Assembly: GCF_002407205.1 (NCBI RefSeq)
Contig: NZ_CP023548.1
Coordinates: 768,501 to 832,500 of the forward strand
Direction: 5' to 3'
Source: Rhodobacter sp. CZR27
GTDB taxonomy: Bacteria; Pseudomonadota; Alphaproteobacteria; Rhodobacterales; Rhodobacteraceae
DNA: 64,000 nucleotides
Shown here: in pieces, positions 54,567-63,371 of the stretch
Position numbering within the stretch: the stretch's first letter is position 1
How the letters are laid out: each line of letters opens with the position of its first letter
Notes under the pieces: generated by a model
Database searches by the model: none
Seen by the model: only the letters and a program-made list of their open reading frames with translations
Told to the model about the DNA's origin: nothing
Made by a program: the position numbers and the translations under genes

Positions 54567-54892
54567 GGGCTCGCGCCTCCCGTATCCCTTCGGCCCCTGA
54601 CACCTAGTCGCTTCGGCGGCGCGAGGGAAGGGGCAAGGCGGACGCAGCCGGATGCGCGGGAAGCCGTTGCGGACCCGCCTTGCCCTCGGGCAGGATCGTG
54701 GCCTGCGGAGGCCGGCCCTGCGGTGATGGGCGGCGGTCCGCACGCAGGTCGGCCGCGCCTTCTCGACCAAAGCAGCAGTCAACCGGGCCGAGCGCGCCCC
54801 GCACCCGGTCAGCCAAGCTGGCGCAGCCGTGACTGGCCAAGCCGGCGATGCTCTGTCAGTCTGGTCCGATCCGACACCAGCCGGAGTGGACG
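54567..54892. other. Intergenic region between ftsY and a small exported gene
   Basis: This divergent region of 326 bases has no recognised gene. It should hold both promoters; I see no clear promoter motif, terminator or repeat beyond short GC-rich palindromes. Confidence 0.4.
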
Positions 54893-55285
54893 ATGCGCAG
54901 GTTCTGGCCAGTTGCCTTCATGCTCGCGCTGCCCGCCCATGCGGGAGAGCCGATGAGCGCCGCGGAATTCGACGCCTATTCGGTGGGCAAGACGCTCTCC
55001 TATGCCGTGGGCGGCGAGATCTACGGCGCCGAGCAGTACCTTCCCCACCGCCGCGTGATCTGGGCCTTCCGCGGGCAGGAATGTGCCGAGGGGTCCTGGT
55101 ACGAGGCCGGCGGGCAGATCTGCTTCGTCTACGAACACGACAGCACGCCGCAGTGCTGGACCTTCTTTCGCGAGGAGGACGGGCTTCGGGCGCAGTTCCA
55201 GGGCGATCCCGACGCCACCGAACTGTCCGAGGTCGCGCAGAGCCGGAACCCGCTGGTCTGCGCGGGGCCCGACGTCGGCGTCTGA
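54893..55285 (+). CDS. Hypothetical exported protein
   Basis: A 130-residue protein with a signal peptide (RRFWPVAFMLALPAHAG) and a mature part with four Cys (QECAEGSW, GGQICFVYEH, TPQCWTF, LVCAG) that may form disulfides. I do not recognise the family with certainty; similar short periplasmic proteins are common in Rhodobacterales. GGAGTGG lies just before the ATG. It converges with xseA, four bases away. Confidence 0.75.
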   Translation: MRRFWPVAFMLALPAHAGEPMSAAEFDAYSVGKTLSYAVGGEIYGAEQYLPHRRVIWAFRGQECAEGSWYEAGGQICFVYEHDSTPQCWTFFREEDGLRAQFQGDPDATELSEVAQSRNPLVCAGPDVGV

Positions 55286-55289
55286 CGCC

Positions 55290-56849
55290 TCAGAGCAGGC
55301 TGCCCTGCGCCGGCGGCGTGTCGGCCTTCCTGCGGCCCTTCCGGGGCGAGAGCGTCAGGCGGCCGTCCTGGAACTGGATCTCCAGCGCGGCGGCGCGTTC
55401 GGCCTCGGCGCGGGTGGTCACCACCTGTCCGTCGCCGCGCACCACGGCATAGCCGCGGGCCAGCGTGCGCTCGTAGCCCAGCGTGACGTGCAGCCGATCG
55501 AGCGCCTGCAGCCGGTCGGCAAGGCGGCGCAGTCGCAGGCCGGGCGCCTCGTCCAGCCGCTGGCCGAGCGAGCCGAGCAGGCTGCGGTCGCGCTCTGCCG
55601 CGCGCCCGGCATCGGCCAGCGCCCGGGCGAAGGCGGGGGCCAGCCGGGCCGCCGCAGCTGCGAGCCGGTCCGACCGGCGCTCGCCCCGCCGCGCGAAGCA
55701 GCTTTCAAGGCTGTGCGCGCGATCCGCCAGCCGGTCCTTCTGGCGCGCCACCAGATCGGCCAGCAGCCGCGGGCGCAGATGGGCGCCCAGCGGATCGAGC
55801 CGCGCGCGTCGGGCGGCGATGCTCTGGCCGAGCGCGCCCCCGAGCCGAGCGGCCCAGAGGTCGAAGCGCTGGCTGGCGCCGGCCGTCAGACTGTCGAGCC
55901 GCGGCAGCGCCCGCGAGAGGTCGCGCAGCCGCTGGTCGCGCCGGCCGATCGCATGGGCGGCGCAGCGCGACAGCCGCGCGCCCTGTCCGTCGACCGTCGC
56001 CAGCAGGTCGAGCCGCACCGGCACCGCCATCTCGGCCGCAGCCGTCGGGGTCGGCGCACGCCGGTCGGCTGCATGGTCGATCAGCGTCGTGTCGGTCTCG
56101 TGCCCCACGGCCGAGATCAGCGGAATGGCGCTTTCGGCGGCGGCGCGGACGACGATCTCCTCGTTGAAGCCCCACAGGTCCTCGAGACTGCCGCCGCCGC
56201 GCGCCACGATCAGCAGGTCGGGGCGGGGGATCGGCCCCTCTTCCGGCAGGGCGTTGAAGCCGCGGATGGCGGCCGCCACTTCGGGGGCGCATTTCTCGCC
56301 CTGCACGGCGACCGGCCAGATCAGCACATGGCTCGGGAAGCGGTCGCGCAGCCGGTGCAGGATGTCGCGGATCACGGCACCCGAGGGCGAGGTGACGACG
56401 CCGATCACGCGCGGCAGGAACGGCAGGGGCCGCTTGCGGGCCGCGTCGAACAGCCCCTCGGCCGCCAGCGCCGCGCGCCGCTTTTCCAGCATCGCCATCA
56501 GCGCGCCCGCGCCGGCGGGGGCCATGTCCTCGACGATGATCTGGTATTTCGACTGGCCGGGGAAGGTCGTCATGCGGCCGGTGGCCACGACCTCCATCCC
56601 TTCCTCGGGCCGGACCGAGAGGCGCCCCGCCTGACCCTTCCAGCAGATCGCCGCGATCACCGCGCGGTCGTCCTTCAGGTCGAAGTAGAGGTGCCCCGAG
56701 GCCGGGCGCGACACCCGCCCGATCTCGCCGCGCACACGGACGAGACCGAATTCGCCCTCGATCACCCGCTTCACCGCGCCGGAAAGTTCCGAGACGGTGT
56801 ATTCCGGCGTGTTGCGGGCGGGGGCGGGATCTTCGAACAGGTCGGACAT
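55290..56849 (-). CDS. xseA: Exodeoxyribonuclease VII large subunit
   Basis: A 519-residue nuclease subunit. An OB-fold (about 15-115: YTVSELSGAVKRVIEGEFG, GHLYFDLKD) precedes the catalytic domain with VITSPSGAVIRDIL-type sequence (VVTSPSGAVIRDILHRLRDR), the DLLIVARGGGSLEDLWGFNEE signature near 230 and ISAVGHETDTTLIDHAADRRAPTPTAAAE. A coiled-coil C-terminal half is rich in Arg and Ala. The start follows the family; the huge in-frame extension to 60896 is an artefact of GC-rich sequence. Confidence 0.96.
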   Translation of the reverse strand: MSDLFEDPAPARNTPEYTVSELSGAVKRVIEGEFGLVRVRGEIGRVSRPASGHLYFDLKDDRAVIAAICWKGQAGRLSVRPEEGMEVVATGRMTTFPGQSKYQIIVEDMAPAGAGALMAMLEKRRAALAAEGLFDAARKRPLPFLPRVIGVVTSPSGAVIRDILHRLRDRFPSHVLIWPVAVQGEKCAPEVAAAIRGFNALPEEGPIPRPDLLIVARGGGSLEDLWGFNEEIVVRAAAESAIPLISAVGHETDTTLIDHAADRRAPTPTAAAEMAVPVRLDLLATVDGQGARLSRCAAHAIGRRDQRLRDLSRALPRLDSLTAGASQRFDLWAARLGGALGQSIAARRARLDPLGAHLRPRLLADLVARQKDRLADRAHSLESCFARRGERRSDRLAAAAARLAPAFARALADAGRAAERDRSLLGSLGQRLDEAPGLRLRRLADRLQALDRLHVTLGYERTLARGYAVVRGDGQVVTTRAEAERAAALEIQFQDGRLTLSPRKGRRKADTPPAQGSLL

Positions 56850-56966
56850 GGCGCCTTTCTGCCCGAGGGCCGCCGGGCTGGCAAGCGCCGGGCCAGCCCC
56901 GGGCGAGTTCTTGTCCGCGGCCGCCGCTCGGATTAGGAAGCGGCACCAACGGATACAGGAGCGCGC

Positions 56967-58229
56967 ATGAACATCCTCATTCTCGGCGGCGGCGGGCGGG
57001 AACATGCGCTGGCCTGGGCGATCAAGCAGAACCCGAAATGCGACCGGCTGATCGTGGCGCCGGGCAACGCGGGGATCGCGCAGGTCGCGGAATGCGCCTG
57101 CCTCGACATCCTCGACGGGGCGGCGGTGGTCGCATTCTGCGAGGAGAACTCGGTCGATTTCGTCGTGGTCGGCCCCGAGGCGCCGCTGGCGGCAGGCGTG
57201 GCCGATGCGACGCGCGCGGCGGGGATCCTCACCTTCGGCCCGTCGCAAGCGGCGGCGAAGCTCGAGGCCTCGAAGGGCTTCACCAAGGAGATCTGCGACG
57301 CCTGCGGCGCGCCGACGGCGGGCTATGCGCGCTTCGCGGACGCCGAGGCGGCGAAGGCGCATGTCCGCACGAAGGGCGCACCCATCGTCGTGAAGGCCGA
57401 CGGTCTGGCCGCCGGCAAGGGCGTCGTGGTCGCCATGACCGAGGCCGAGGCGCTGGCCGCCATCGACGACATGTTCGGCGGAACCTTCGGCGAGGCCGGC
57501 GCCGAGGTCGTGATCGAGGAGTTCATGACCGGCGAGGAGGCGAGCTTCTTCGTCCTGACCGATGGCCGGACCGTGCTGCCCATCGGCACCGCGCAGGACC
57601 ACAAGCGCGCCTTCGACGGCGACGAGGGGCCGAACACAGGCGGCATGGGCGCCTATTCCCCCGCGCCGGTGCTGACGGCCGCGGTGCAGCGGCAGGCGCT
57701 GGACGAGATCGTGAAGCCCACCATCGCCGAGATGGCGCGCCGCGGCACGCCCTATGCGGGCGTCCTCTACGCCGGGCTGATGATCGAGGACGGCCGGGCG
57801 CGGCTGGTGGAATACAACGTCCGCTTCGGCGATCCCGAATGCCAGGTGCTGATGCTGCGGCTGGGCGCGCAGGCGCTCGACCTGCTGCTGGCCTGCGCGG
57901 AAGGGCGGCTGGACGAGGTTCAGGTGAACTGGGCCGAGGATCATGCCCTGACCGTGGTGCTGGCGGCGCAGGGCTATCCGGGCAGCTACGTCAAGGGCAC
58001 CGAGATCCGCGGACTCCAGGCGCTGCCCGAGACCAGCCGGCAGATGGTATTCCATGCCGGCACGCAGGCCGACAATGGCCGGATCCTCGCCACCGGCGGG
58101 CGGGTGCTGAACGTGACCGCCCGCGGCGCGACGCTGGCCGAGGCGCAGGCGGCGGCCTATGCGATGGTCGACGCGATCGACTGGCCCGAGGGGTTCTGCC
58201 GGCGCGACATCGGCTGGCGCGCGCTCTGA
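56967..58229 (+). CDS. purD: Phosphoribosylamine-glycine ligase
   Basis: A 420-residue ATP-grasp enzyme, step two of purine synthesis. It begins MNILILGGGGREHALAWAI and contains VVGPEAPLAAGV, IVVKADGLAAGKGVVVA, DHKRAFDGDEGPNTGGMGAYSP and EYNVRFGDPECQ, all family signatures. It diverges from xseA over 117 bases. An ATG-proximal AGGAG (tacaggagcgcgc) supports the start. Confidence 0.97.
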   Translation: MNILILGGGGREHALAWAIKQNPKCDRLIVAPGNAGIAQVAECACLDILDGAAVVAFCEENSVDFVVVGPEAPLAAGVADATRAAGILTFGPSQAAAKLEASKGFTKEICDACGAPTAGYARFADAEAAKAHVRTKGAPIVVKADGLAAGKGVVVAMTEAEALAAIDDMFGGTFGEAGAEVVIEEFMTGEEASFFVLTDGRTVLPIGTAQDHKRAFDGDEGPNTGGMGAYSPAPVLTAAVQRQALDEIVKPTIAEMARRGTPYAGVLYAGLMIEDGRARLVEYNVRFGDPECQVLMLRLGAQALDLLLACAEGRLDEVQVNWAEDHALTVVLAAQGYPGSYVKGTEIRGLQALPETSRQMVFHAGTQADNGRILATGGRVLNVTARGATLAEAQAAAYAMVDAIDWPEGFCRRDIGWRAL

Positions 58230-58406
58230 GCGGCGGGCAGCCCGCCGCCCGCGCTCCGAAGTCTGAGGCGGCTCGCCGGTATCTGTCGCCCGCCGCGCCG
58301 CCTGCGTCCGGAAGAAGCCCGCAAGCCCCGCGCGGGCCCTTGCCCTTCCCCGCGCCCGCGCATAAGAAGCGCCGGATTCCGGGGTCTGGCAGCAGGGGTT
58401 ATCGCC

Positions 58407-59666
58407 ATGCCGCTTCTTGTCATGAAATTCGGCGGCACGTCGGTTGCCGATCTCGCGCGCATCAGGAATGCCGCCGAGAAGGTCAAGCGCGAGGTGGAGC
58501 GGGGCTATGACGTCATCGTCATCGTCTCGGCCATGTCGGGCAAGACCAACGAACTCGTGGGCTGGGTCGAGCAGACCTCGCCGCTGTTCGACGCGCGTGA
58601 ATACGATGCGGTGGTCTCGTCCGGCGAGAACGTCACCGCCGGCCTGATGGCGCTGACGCTGCAGGAGATGGAGGTTCCCGCCCGCAGCTGGCAGGGCTGG
58701 CAGGTGCCGATCAAGACCACCTCGCAGCACTCCGCCGCGCGCTTCATCGAGATCCCGCGCGAGCATCTCGACGCGAAATTCGCCGAGGGCTTCAAGGTCG
58801 CCGTGGTCGCGGGCTTCCAGGGCGTGAGCCCCGAGGGGCGCATCACCACGCTGGGCCGTGGCGGCTCGGACACCACGGCCGTCGCCTTCGCCGCGGCCTT
58901 CGATGCGGAACGCTGCGACATCTACACCGATGTGGACGGCGTCTATACCACCGATCCGCGCATCGCCTCGAAGGCGCGGAAACTGCCGAAGATCGCCTAC
59001 GAGGAGATGCTGGAACTCGCCTCGCTGGGCGCGAAGGTTCTGCAGACCCGTTCGGTCGAACTGGCGATGCGCTACAAGGTGAAGCTGCGGGTGCTGTCCT
59101 CCTTCGAGGACACCGACGAGACCTCGGGAACCCTGGTCTGCGACGAGGAGGAAATCATGGAATCGAAAGTCGTCTCTGGCGTCGCCTATTCGCGCGACGA
59201 AGCGAAAATGACCCTCGTCACCGTCGAGGACCGCCCCGGCGTGGCCGCGGCGATCTTCGGCCCGCTGGCCGAGGCCGGGGTGAACGTGGACATGATCGTG
59301 CAGAACATCTCGGAAAAGGACTACGGCGGGCACGTCGGCTCTGTCACCGACATGACCTTCTCCTGCCCGATCAACCAGGTCGCCCGCGCGAAGAAGGCGC
59401 TGGAGGATGCCCGCGCCGCCGGCACGATCAAGTATGACGACCTCGTGGTCGATACCGAGGTGGCGAAGGTCTCGGTCGTGGGCATCGGGATGCGCAGCCA
59501 TGCGGGCGTCGCCGCCACCATGTTCGATGCCCTCGCGGCGGAGAACGTGAACATCAAGGTGATTGCAACCTCCGAGATCAAGATTTCGGTGCTGATCGAC
59601 CGGAAATATATGGAACTCGCCGTGCAGGCGCTCCATGATGCCTTCGCATTGGAGACGGCCAACTGA
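58407..59666 (+). CDS. lysC: Aspartate kinase
   Basis: A 419-residue enzyme catalysing the first step to lysine, methionine and threonine. The catalytic domain opens MPLLVMKFGGTSVADL, with LGRGGSDTTAVAFAAAF near residue 155 and IYTDVDGVYTTDPR near 175. Two ACT domains follow (MTLVTVEDRPGVAAAIFGPLAEAGVNVDMI; VSVVGIGMRSHAGVAATMFDALAAENVNI), so feedback inhibition by lysine/threonine is expected. metZ and thrC of the same pathway lie elsewhere in the window. Confidence 0.97.
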   Translation: MPLLVMKFGGTSVADLARIRNAAEKVKREVERGYDVIVIVSAMSGKTNELVGWVEQTSPLFDAREYDAVVSSGENVTAGLMALTLQEMEVPARSWQGWQVPIKTTSQHSAARFIEIPREHLDAKFAEGFKVAVVAGFQGVSPEGRITTLGRGGSDTTAVAFAAAFDAERCDIYTDVDGVYTTDPRIASKARKLPKIAYEEMLELASLGAKVLQTRSVELAMRYKVKLRVLSSFEDTDETSGTLVCDEEEIMESKVVSGVAYSRDEAKMTLVTVEDRPGVAAAIFGPLAEAGVNVDMIVQNISEKDYGGHVGSVTDMTFSCPINQVARAKKALEDARAAGTIKYDDLVVDTEVAKVSVVGIGMRSHAGVAATMFDALAAENVNIKVIATSEIKISVLIDRKYMELAVQALHDAFALETAN

Positions 59667-59690
59667 GGCCGGCATTGGCGCCGGGGGGTC

Positions 59691-61934
59691 ATGCCTGAAC
59701 GCAGCGAAAGCGAAAGTCGCAAGCTTCTCAGGCGGTTGCGCGACAGTCTGGCCCTGTCCGGGAAAGGGCAGGACCGGCTGGACCGTATCACTTCGCTCAT
59801 CGCGGACTCGATGCGGACCGAGGTCTGCTCGATCTACCTGTTCCGCGATACCGAGACGCTTGAACTCTGCGCCACGCAGGGCCTGAAGCCCGAGGCGGTG
59901 CACAAGACCCGGCTGAAGCTGGGCGAGGGGCTCGTCGGCCGCGTCGCCCGCACCGCCACGCCGATCAACACCGGCAATGCCCCGTCCGAGCGCGGATTCC
60001 GCTTCATGCCCGAGACCGGCGAGGAGGTGTTCTCGTCGTTCCTCGGCGTGCCGATCCAGCGGGTGGGCGAGAAGCTGGGGGTCCTCGTCGTGCAGTCGCG
60101 CGAGGCGCGGGAATATTCCGAGGACGAGGTCTATGCCCTCGAGGTGGTCGCCATGGTTCTGGCGGAGATGGCGGAACTCGGCGTCTTCATCGGCGAGGGC
60201 GAGGCGCTGTCGGCCAAGCATACCCAGCCGGTGCTGTTCCGCGGCGGGACCGCGCAGGAGGGCGCGGCCGAGGGCCATGTCTGGCTGCACGAGGCGCGCG
60301 TCGTGGTGACCAATCCGGTCGCAGACGACCCGGCGCTGGAACTGCACCGCATCCGCAACGCGGTCGCGCAGCTCCGCGTGTCGGTGGACGACCTGCTGTC
60401 GGCGGCGACGCTCGACAAGGAGCAGCGGCAGGTGCTGGAGGCCTACCGCCTGTTCGCCCATTCCCGCGGCTGGCTGCGGCGGATGGAAGAGGACATCATG
60501 GCCGGCCTTTCGGCCGAAGCCGCGGTGCAGAAGGAGCAGTCGGCCGCCCGCGCCCGTCTGGAGCAGGTGCCCGATGCCTATCTGCGCGACCGCCTGCACG
60601 ACCTTGACGACCTGTCGCACCGGCTGCTGCGCATCCTGACCGGGCAGGGCAAGGACACTGGCGCAGAGATGCCCGAGAACCCGGTTCTGGTGGCGCGCAA
60701 CATCGGGCCGGCGGAGCTGCTGGACTACGGCCGCAAGCTGCGCGGCGTCGTGCTCGAGGAAGGCTCGGTCGGCTCGCATGCCGCGATCGTGGCGCGGGCG
60801 CTGGCGATCCCGCTGGTGATCCATGCCGACCGCATCACGACCGAGGCCCTGAACGGCGATCACATCATGGTGGATGGCGACAACGGCATTGTCCACCTGC
60901 GCCCCGAGGCGACGGTGGCCGCGGCCTTTCGGGACAAGATGGCGATGCAGGCCAAGGCGCAGGAGCGTTATGCCTCGCTACGGAGCCTGCCGGCGCAGTC
61001 GCGCTGCGGCACGGTCACCGGGCTGATGATGAACGCGGGCCTGATGGCCGACCTGCCCAGCCTTGACAGTTCGGGCGCGGAAGGGGTTGGCCTCTTCCGG
61101 ACCGAGTTGCAGTTCCTGATCCGCAACCAGATGCCGAAGCGTGACGAACTCGCGCGGCTCTATGCCCGCGTCATGGATGCGGCGCGCGGGCATCGGGTGG
61201 TGTTCCGCACGCTCGACATCGGCTCGGACAAGGTGCTGCCCTATCTCAAGCCGCAGGACGAGCCGAACCCGGCGATGGGCTGGCGCGCGATCCGGGTGGG
61301 CCTCGACAAGCCGGGCGTGCTGCGCATGCAGTTGCAGGCGCTGATCCGGGCGGCGGCGGGGCGCGATCTCTGCATCATGTTCCCCTTCGTCTCCGAGCAT
61401 CACGAATTCATGATGGCGCGCAGCCACCTGCTGCGCGAACTGCACCGCGAGCGCAGCCTCGGCCATCCGGTGCCGGTGAACATCTCCGTCGGTACGATGC
61501 TGGAAACCCCCAGCCTCGCCTATGCGCCGCGCGCCTTCTTCGAGACGACCGACTTCGTCTCGATCGGCGGCAACGACCTCAAGCAGTTCTTCTTCGCCGC
61601 CGACCGCGAGAACGAGCGGGTGCGCCGGCGCTACGACGTGCTGAACGTGAGCTTCCTGAGCTTCATCGAGCACATCGTCGCCCGCTGCGCCGAGACCGGG
61701 ACGCCGCTGTCCTTCTGCGGCGAGGATGCCGGCCGGCCGGTCGAGGCGCTGTGCTTCGCCGCCATGGGCGTGCGGGCGCTGTCGATGCGCCCGGCCTCGA
61801 TCGGGCCGGTCAAGGCGCTGCTGCGCCGCGTGGACCTGACCGAGGCCCGCGGCGTGATCGAGATGGCCCGCCTTTCGGGGGCCGAGACGGTGCGCCCCGC
61901 CATCCTCGAATGGCTGGCGACCCAGGTCGATTGA
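59691..61934 (+). CDS. ptsP: PTS-Ntr enzyme I, PtsP
   Basis: A 747-residue EI-Ntr that passes phosphate from PEP to NPr in the nitrogen-related phosphotransferase chain. An N-terminal GAF domain (about 15-165) is followed by the EI N-domain with the phospho-His in EEGSVGSHAAIVARALAIPLV near 360 and the PEP-binding TIM barrel (GAEGVGLFRTELQFL, FRTLDIGSDKVLPYL, VSIGGNDLKQFFFA, SFCGEDAGRPVEAL with the active-site Cys). It follows lysC by 24 bases, the conserved alphaproteobacterial order. Confidence 0.96.
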   Translation: MPERSESESRKLLRRLRDSLALSGKGQDRLDRITSLIADSMRTEVCSIYLFRDTETLELCATQGLKPEAVHKTRLKLGEGLVGRVARTATPINTGNAPSERGFRFMPETGEEVFSSFLGVPIQRVGEKLGVLVVQSREAREYSEDEVYALEVVAMVLAEMAELGVFIGEGEALSAKHTQPVLFRGGTAQEGAAEGHVWLHEARVVVTNPVADDPALELHRIRNAVAQLRVSVDDLLSAATLDKEQRQVLEAYRLFAHSRGWLRRMEEDIMAGLSAEAAVQKEQSAARARLEQVPDAYLRDRLHDLDDLSHRLLRILTGQGKDTGAEMPENPVLVARNIGPAELLDYGRKLRGVVLEEGSVGSHAAIVARALAIPLVIHADRITTEALNGDHIMVDGDNGIVHLRPEATVAAAFRDKMAMQAKAQERYASLRSLPAQSRCGTVTGLMMNAGLMADLPSLDSSGAEGVGLFRTELQFLIRNQMPKRDELARLYARVMDAARGHRVVFRTLDIGSDKVLPYLKPQDEPNPAMGWRAIRVGLDKPGVLRMQLQALIRAAAGRDLCIMFPFVSEHHEFMMARSHLLRELHRERSLGHPVPVNISVGTMLETPSLAYAPRAFFETTDFVSIGGNDLKQFFFAADRENERVRRRYDVLNVSFLSFIEHIVARCAETGTPLSFCGEDAGRPVEALCFAAMGVRALSMRPASIGPVKALLRRVDLTEARGVIEMARLSGAETVRPAILEWLATQVD

Positions 61935-61974
61935 TCGGCTTGTTGACCTTGGGGCACGACCGGAGTATGGGGCG

Positions 61975-62036
61975 GCCTCGTGGTGCTTTGTTGCCGGATT
62001 GCGGGCCACGTTAAAGAAACCGCTAAAGAGGCGAGG
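61975..62036 (+). ncRNA. SAM-II riboswitch upstream of metZ
   Basis: CGTGG (61979-61983) pairs with CCACG (62006-62010) to form the P1 hairpin. The conserved sequence GTTAAAGAAACCGCTAAA then follows, which is the pseudoknot-forming 3' part of SAM-II RNAs. It lies in the leader of metZ, the classic SAM-II target in alphaproteobacteria, where bound S-adenosylmethionine would shut off expression. An extra pairing CCTCG with CGAGG brackets the aptamer. Exact ends are approximate. Confidence 0.85.
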
Positions 62037-62043
62037 GCCAGTG

Positions 62044-62074
62044 GCCCCCGTGCTCTTCGGCATGGGGGCTTTTT
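62044..62074 (+). terminator. Intrinsic terminator of SAM-II riboswitch
   Basis: GCCCCCGTGC and GCATGGGGGC form a 10-bp stem with one wobble pair around TCTTCG, followed by TTTTT. It lies eight bases after the aptamer and 25 bases before metZ, so SAM-dependent termination is the likely mode of control. Confidence 0.88.
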
Positions 62075-62098
62075 GCTGTCGCGAAGGACGCATCGGGT

Positions 62099-63277
62099 AT
62101 GACGAAGGACTGGAAGACACGGACGCAGCTTGTCCATGCGGGCAGCCGGAGAAGCCAGTATGGCGAGATGGCCGAGGCGATCTTCCTGACCCAGGGCTTC
62201 GTCTATGGCTCGGCCGAGCAGGCCGAGGCGCGCTTCATCGAGACCGGCGCCGACGAGTTCATCTATGCCCGCTACGGCAACCCCACCACGCGCATGTTCG
62301 AGGACCGCATCGCCGCCGTCGAGGGCACCGAGGACGCCTTTGCCACCGCCTCCGGGATGGCGGCCGTCAACGGGGTGCTGACCTCGATCGTGCGGGCGGG
62401 CGACCATCTGGTCGCCGCGCGCGCGCTCTTCGGGTCCTGCATCTACATCCTCGAGGAGGTTCTGGGCCGCTTCGGGGTCGAGGTGACCTTCGTCGACGGC
62501 ACCGACCTCGACCAGTGGCGCGCGGCGGTGCGGCCGGGCACCAAGGCCGTGTTCTTCGAATCCGTCTCGAACCCGACGCTGGAGATCCCCGACATCGAAG
62601 CCATCGCCGAAATCGCCCATGCGGTCGGCGCGCTCGTGGTGGTGGACAATGTCTTCGCGACACCCGTCTTCTCGACGGCGGTGGCGCAGGGCGCGGACGT
62701 CGTGATCTATTCGGCGACCAAGCACATCGACGGGCAGGGCAGGGCGCTGGGGGGCGTCGTCTGCGGCACGCAGCACTTCATCCGCAAGGTGCTGGAACCC
62801 TACATGAAGCACACCGGCGGCTCGATCAGCCCGTTCAACGCCTGGCTGATGCTGAACGGCATGGCGACGCTCGACCTGCGCTGCCGCGCGATGGCCGACA
62901 GCGCCGAGCGGATCGCCCGCGCGCTCGAGGGCGACGCGCGGCTGCGCGTGATCCATCCCGCGCTCGAAAGCCATCCGCAGCACGAACTGGCCAAGACCCA
63001 GCTGAAGCGTCCGGGCACCATGCTGGCGCTGGATCTGGCGGGCGGGAAGGAAGCGGCCTTCCGCTTCCTCAACGCGCTGAAGATCGTGAAGATCTCGAAC
63101 AACCTTGGCGATGCGAAGTCGATCGCGACGCATCCGGCGACGACCACGCACCAGCGGCTGACCGACGAGCAGAAGGCGCATCTCGGCATCACGCCTGGGC
63201 TGATCCGGCTGTCGGTCGGGCTGGAAGACGCCGAGGATCTGATCGCGGATCTGAAGGCGGCGCTGGATGTGATCTGA
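62099..63277 (+). CDS. metZ: O-succinylhomoserine sulfhydrylase
   Basis: A 392-residue PLP enzyme of the Cys/Met-metabolism family that makes homocysteine from O-succinylhomoserine and sulfide. PLP binds the Lys in IYSATKHIDGQGRALGG near residue 210; other motifs are IYARYGNPTTRMFEDRIA near 60, ATASGMAAVN near 85 and VDNVFATPVF near 185. The SAM-II riboswitch upstream supports its place in methionine synthesis. Confidence 0.95.
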   Translation: MTKDWKTRTQLVHAGSRRSQYGEMAEAIFLTQGFVYGSAEQAEARFIETGADEFIYARYGNPTTRMFEDRIAAVEGTEDAFATASGMAAVNGVLTSIVRAGDHLVAARALFGSCIYILEEVLGRFGVEVTFVDGTDLDQWRAAVRPGTKAVFFESVSNPTLEIPDIEAIAEIAHAVGALVVVDNVFATPVFSTAVAQGADVVIYSATKHIDGQGRALGGVVCGTQHFIRKVLEPYMKHTGGSISPFNAWLMLNGMATLDLRCRAMADSAERIARALEGDARLRVIHPALESHPQHELAKTQLKRPGTMLALDLAGGKEAAFRFLNALKIVKISNNLGDAKSIATHPATTTHQRLTDEQKAHLGITPGLIRLSVGLEDAEDLIADLKAALDVI

Positions 63278-63371
63278 AATCTTCCCTCTCGCGTATCCGG
63301 ATTGACTGTTGGGGATAGGGTCGGGAGCCGCTATATCGGGTCCTGACCCGCAAGTGACGAGGGGGAGCGAG

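Noticed and set aside
55290-60896. An 1868-codon open frame on the minus strand
   Set aside because: Only its last 519 codons are a protein (XseA). The rest is the antisense of purD, lysC and ptsP and stays open because of high GC content.
63301-63340. Promoter-like TTGACT and CTATAT before folE2
   Set aside because: The two elements are about 24 bases apart, too far for a standard sigma70 promoter.
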